Shown piece by piece: positions 49,892-50,412 of a DNA stretch of 50,412 nucleotides. Within the stretch, counting starts at the first letter, position 1, and every line of letters begins with the position of its first letter. Position numbers and translations under genes: made by a program. A model generated the notes under the pieces. That model saw only the letters and a list, made by a program, of their open reading frames with translations. It ran no database searches and was not told where the DNA came from. The stretch is from CAJOLV01 sp045631885. Its GTDB lineage: Bacteria > Bacillota_I > Bacilli_A > RFN20 > CAG-826. The DNA lies in the NCBI GenBank assembly GCA_045631885.1, contig JAZQVN010000036.1:1-50412 (forward strand), written 5' to 3'.

Positions 49892-50412
49892 TTAGTTATC
49901 CTTAAAAGCTGATACGATAAGTTTAGCCCAAAAACGGCAAAGTTTTTTAATATCTTCTTTAACTTTTTTCTTATCTTTTTTATTTTTTAGTTGTTCGGCG
50001 TAATATAGGCACGAACCATATAATCCTTCAAAGAAGAATATCGATAAATAATCACTAGGAACATCATAACCAACAGTTTTAATTGTCTCAGTTATATATT
50101 TACCATAGTTATTAGATAAAGCGTTTTTGAATATCTCCATCGGAAAAGTATCGCCTTTATGAATGAGGTTTTGGATTTGATTATAATGTTTTGCTACCCA
50201 ATCATAGGTAGCCAATATCGATTGGTATTCGATTTCTTCCTGGTCGGTTTCTTTTCTTAAGATTTTTCTGTATGCTTCGTTATATTCTTTGTTGATTAAA
50301 TTAACTGAAGCTAGAGCTAGCAAATTGTCTTTATCCTTATAGTAATGATAGAAGGTCATCTTTGTTTTATTAGCTAAAGAACATATCTCATTAACAGTGA
50401 TATCATGATAGT
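49892..50412 (-). CDS. TetR-family transcriptional regulator (5' end cut by the window)
   Basis: The frame stays open past the internal Met at 50359 up to the window edge, so the true start lies outside. The extra codons give ITVNEICSLANKTKMTFYHY, followed by YKDKDNLL, the second half of a TetR helix-turn-helix with its recognition helix (family consensus T-FY-HFK-K--LL). The ligand domain (~120 residues, helical, Tyr-rich FFFEGLYGSCLYYAEQL) follows and ends with a Lys-rich segment and VSAFKDN. The ligand and target are unknown; TetR proteins often regulate a divergent neighbour, which here would lie beyond 50412. Confidence 0.85.
   Translation of the reverse strand, partial: YHDITVNEICSLANKTKMTFYHYYKDKDNLLALASVNLINKEYNEAYRKILRKETDQEEIEYQSILATYDWVAKHYNQIQNLIHKGDTFPMEIFKNALSNNYGKYITETIKTVGYDVPSDYLSIFFFEGLYGSCLYYAEQLKNKKDKKKVKEDIKKLCRFWAKLIVSAFKDN

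Noticed and set aside
1..50412. TGA read as tryptophan (Mycoplasma code)
   Set aside because: All called genes are complete without in-frame TGA, and Trp codons seen are TGG; only the absence of TGA stops is notable.

Overview
The window is a low-GC chromosomal segment from a Gram-positive-type bacterium, most likely an uncultured, gut-type member of the Bacilli/Erysipelotrichia/RF39-like groups that border the Mollicutes. The evidence is the Firmicutes-specific primosome pair DnaB-DnaI, DnaE beside PolA, lipoprotein and membrane-anchored surface proteins with InlB-type and Ig-like repeats, a ThrRS without its TGS domain (as in mycoplasmas), and AT-rich intergenic DNA. This placement is inference from gene content. 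The standard code fits every gene. All 36 stop codons I could read are TAA (29) or TAG (7), and none is TGA.

Layout. 1-126: left edge with the start of a possible IS3-type transposase and an IS-end-like inverted repeat. 175-3022 (minus): thrS and pfkA. 3292-5470 (plus): dnaB-dnaI behind a cluster of DnaA-box-like sites. 5439-12504 (minus): a DNA replication and repair operon, dnaE-polA-mutM/coaE, in which MutM and CoaE are fused and the end overlaps dnaI. 12573-14764 (minus): ackA-nrnA. 14988-15773: a Cof-type HAD phosphatase. 15885-22325: two large surface lipoproteins, a CBM41/GH13 alpha-glucanase and a clostripain-family (C11) protease with a long Gly/Ser/Glu/Gln repeat tract. 22427-24441: cysE, tRNA-Ala, tRNA-Met and a GNAT acetyltransferase. 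24489-24590: a possible small RNA next to a GGDEF diguanylate cyclase. 26048-31069: flavodoxin, a secreted endonuclease I, a small membrane protein, prs and hpt. 31101-34211: an adhesin-like lipoprotein. 34363-36029: an ABC-2 exporter pair. 36122-38923: a second secreted endonuclease I with a Gly-Cys/transmembrane C-terminus. 38977-43469: CBS protein, AzgA-type purine permease, MscS channel, pyruvate kinase. 43533-45869: a hypothetical protein, then DegV and PlsX. 46036-49507: esterase, serine dehydratase, M18 aminopeptidase. 49609-50412: tRNA-His, a 32-residue membrane peptide and a TetR regulator cut by the window edge.

How it fits together. The cell appears to live by fermentation and scavenging. 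PfkA, Pyk and AckA supply glycolysis and acetate/ATP formation. The surface amylase, C11 protease, two surface nucleases and the M18 peptidase would break down external starch, protein and DNA. The purine permease, PRPP synthetase and HPRT would reuse the bases. Serine dehydratase would feed serine to pyruvate, while CysE sends serine towards cysteine. DegV and PlsX point to fatty-acid use in phospholipid synthesis. I found no CRISPR array, prophage, rRNA or named riboswitch, and no gene-free stretch above 300 bases.
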